From the NCBI GenBank assembly GCA_900546515.1, contig URDG01000013.1, positions 1 through 60,675 of the forward strand: a stretch of 60,675 nucleotides of DNA, written 5' to 3'. The position numbers and the translations under genes were made by a program. This document shows positions 59,383-60,675 of the stretch, piece after piece. The first letter of the stretch is position 1, and the number at the start of each line of letters is the position of its first letter. The notes under the pieces are model-generated. The model was not told the origin of the DNA and did no database searches. It saw only the letters and a program-made list of their open reading frames with translations. The stretch is from an uncultured Eubacteriales bacterium. Its GTDB lineage: Bacteria; Bacillota; Clostridia; Oscillospirales; Oscillospiraceae.

Positions 59383-60381
59383 CTATTTTCTTTTCTGTAT
59401 AAGACTCACGGCTGCCATCACCGCCGCGTACAGCACGCCGCCGATCGCCCAGATAAACCAGCTGTACTGCGCCTGCATGTTGCCCATCGGGCCGAAGGTG
59501 TAGAACAGGAATATTGCCGTCACGGTGAGCCAGTATATGAGCGTCACCGCGCTGCGTACGCCCCTTTTCGATTTCTCGCTGCGCGTATAGTCGCCCTCTT
59601 CAAGGAGCTTGTTCAGCGCGTTCTTATATGTCCCGACGAAAACGAACATGCCCGCGGCTATACCCACAAGAAACAGCAGCACGCACACCGCCGCGACGCA
59701 CATTATATCCGGTGCGCCCATGCCGCCGGCGGCGATGATAGGCACGGCGGAGAGGATGCACAGCACCGTCGCAATGATATTCATGCGGGTATATGTATCA
59801 TTATACTCGTTTCTGCGCTCGCGCACCATTCCGCTGACCCCGTACTCCGTTTCAAAGGCCTCGTCCTCCAGAAATTCAAACTCCTTCACATGCGCGCCGC
59901 AGGTGATAAATATCGCCACGGCGGCAGCTACGAGCACGAGTATCACGGACACGCCTATCCCTACGGCAGCCTCTTCGCTGATGCCGAAGCGGGATACCTC
60001 GCTCATCGCCGTCAGCATCAGCAGCACGGCCGGCGAGATAACGCACATGAACACTGCAAGCGCAAGCTTCGGCGCGTCGTTCTTTCTCTTTGCGATAAAG
60101 CTTGAAGCCTCCTCCATCGTCACGCGCCGCAGCGGCGGCTCCGTCTCGGTCTGCACCTCCGGGACAGGATATTCCGGTTCGCCGAGCTCATCCTTCAGAA
60201 GATAATCTGTTGAAATTCCGAAGAGCCTGCTCATCTGAAGTATGCGGTCTATATCCGGGACGGACTGCGCGCCCTCCCACTTGGACACAGACTGCCGCGA
60301 TACGCCCAGCTGCGCCGCGAGTTCCTCCTGCGACCAGCCCGCCTTTTTTCTAAGCATGATTATTTTGTCTGCCAATATCAT
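59383..60381 (-). CDS. Membrane-anchored XRE-family regulator
   Basis: Protein of 332 aa: N-terminal helix-turn-helix (about 6-60; SQEELAAQLGVSRQSVSKWE) followed by a linker and about six hydrophobic segments in three pairs (about 105-160, 200-255, 280-328). Such XRE proteins with membrane C-termini are common in Clostridia and are presumed one-component sensors. A candidate inverted-repeat operator lies upstream. Confidence 0.9.
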   Translation of the reverse strand: MILADKIIMLRKKAGWSQEELAAQLGVSRQSVSKWEGAQSVPDIDRILQMSRLFGISTDYLLKDELGEPEYPVPEVQTETEPPLRRVTMEEASSFIAKRKNDAPKLALAVFMCVISPAVLLMLTAMSEVSRFGISEEAAVGIGVSVILVLVAAAVAIFITCGAHVKEFEFLEDEAFETEYGVSGMVRERRNEYNDTYTRMNIIATVLCILSAVPIIAAGGMGAPDIMCVAAVCVLLFLVGIAAGMFVFVGTYKNALNKLLEEGDYTRSEKSKRGVRSAVTLIYWLTVTAIFLFYTFGPMGNMQAQYSWFIWAIGGVLYAAVMAAVSLIQKRK

Positions 60382-60464
60382 TTTTGCGTCCTCCGTTTGC
60401 TTTTGATGGCCGGATCATACCATCTACAGCGGTTGCATACCAGAAAGACGGCCGTCAAATCTGT

Positions 60465-60477
60465 CAACCGCCGGTTG
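60465..60477 (-). promoter_or_regulatory. Candidate operator upstream of XRE gene
   Basis: CAACCG-C-CGGTTG inverted repeat, with a further half-site GCGGTTGC at 60429-60436. Lies between the promoter at 60510 and the gene, fitting autoregulation. Confidence 0.45.
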
Positions 60478-60509
60478 CGGAATGCATTTTTCTCCGTAAA
60501 ATCAGCATT

Positions 60510-60538
60510 ATTTTATACACCGGGCCGGTCTCTGTCAA
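60510..60538 (-). promoter_or_regulatory. XRE gene promoter
   Basis: Minus strand TTGACA (60533-60538), 17-nt spacer, TAAAAT (60510-60515). Confidence 0.7.
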
Positions 60539-60557
60539 GGCGGGCGGCTCTTACAGC

Positions 60558-60590
60558 AAAAAACGAGAGTGCAGATGCACTCTCGTTTTT
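60558..60590 (-). terminator. Terminator of gene at right edge
   Basis: Perfect 10-11-bp stem (60576-60585 with 60563-60573) flanked by T/A runs; TTTTTT follows on the minus strand. Confidence 0.92.
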
Positions 60591-60621
60591 ATTTGGTTTA
60601 TTTGATCGTTCTGCAGTCAGA

Positions 60622-60675
60622 TCAGATCTTCATGCAGACGTCCCATGCGCGCCAGATAACGGTACGCAGGTTGCC
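60622..60675 (-). CDS. 3' end of unidentified gene
   Basis: Only 17 codons and a stop are inside the window; the C-terminus reads RTVIWRAWDVCMKI. The frame is preferred because its codons match the window's usage and its stop precedes the terminator at 60590. A second frame ending 5 bp later cannot be excluded. Product not recognised. Confidence 0.5.
   Translation of the reverse strand, partial: GNLRTVIWRAWDVCMKI

Overview
The window reads as chromosomal DNA of an anaerobic, spore-forming, GC-rich member of the Bacillota, class Clostridia, probably an Oscillospirales relative. Reasons: spo0A and whiA; the low-GC Gram-positive HPr kinase; an oxygen-sensitive class III ribonucleotide reductase as the only RNR here; S-box and purine riboswitches; strong AGGAGG ribosome binding sites; sigma-A-type promoters (TTGACA-N17-TATAAT); and dense coding in GC-rich codons with frequent ATA. 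No rRNA, tRNA, CRISPR array, insertion sequence or phage was seen.

Layout. 1-4.4 kb (minus): a BMP-type nucleoside ABC transporter (ATPase cut by the left edge) behind a guanine-class riboswitch, then xpt and rpmB. 4.5-11.8 kb (plus): the operon hprK-murB-rapZ-whiA-dnaE, without yvcK. 11.9-17.1 kb (minus): nrdG-nrdD-trxB-acyltransferase, behind a consensus promoter with two NrdR boxes. 17.4-20.4 kb (plus): methionine importer metNIQ preceded by a 33-codon methionine-rich leader ORF and an intrinsic terminator. 20.4-22.1 kb (minus): spo0A and a secreted barnase-like RNase. 22.2-23.7 kb: metK under a SAM-I riboswitch. 23.8-27.7 kb: GH2 and GH36 glycosidases. 27.7-29.5 kb: ECF sigma factor and membrane partner behind an ECF-type promoter. 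29.5-31.4 kb (minus): GntR-ABC operon. 31.4-33.1 kb: LRR lipoprotein. 33.1-35.4 kb: SPFH, ribbon-helix-helix and YhfC operon. 35.4-39.8 kb: PEP-mutase-type lyase, MatC carrier and PrpR-type regulator. 39.8-43.1 kb: small membrane protein, pncB, galactokinase-like GHMP kinase. 43.1-48.1 kb (minus): four-gene surface-glycan operon. 48.1-56.8 kb: nucleoside salvage (psuG, complete BMP transporter, deoD, udk, tdk). 56.9-60.7 kb: LysR regulator with a divergent candidate small RNA, deoxyinosine glycosylase, TfoX-like protein, membrane XRE regulator and the 3' end of an unidentified gene.

Themes. Nucleoside uptake and salvage sits at both ends: two BMP transporters plus xpt, deoD, udk, tdk and psuG. 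Methionine/SAM economy is controlled by two different RNA logics 5 kb apart: a SAM aptamer for synthesis of SAM (metK), and apparently translation of Met codons for uptake of Met (metNIQ). The anaerobic RNR carries its own fused thioredoxin-like domain and is followed by thioredoxin reductase. The strongest candidates for something undescribed are the Met-codon attenuator at 17447-17675 and the structured noncoding RNA at about 57998-58138.
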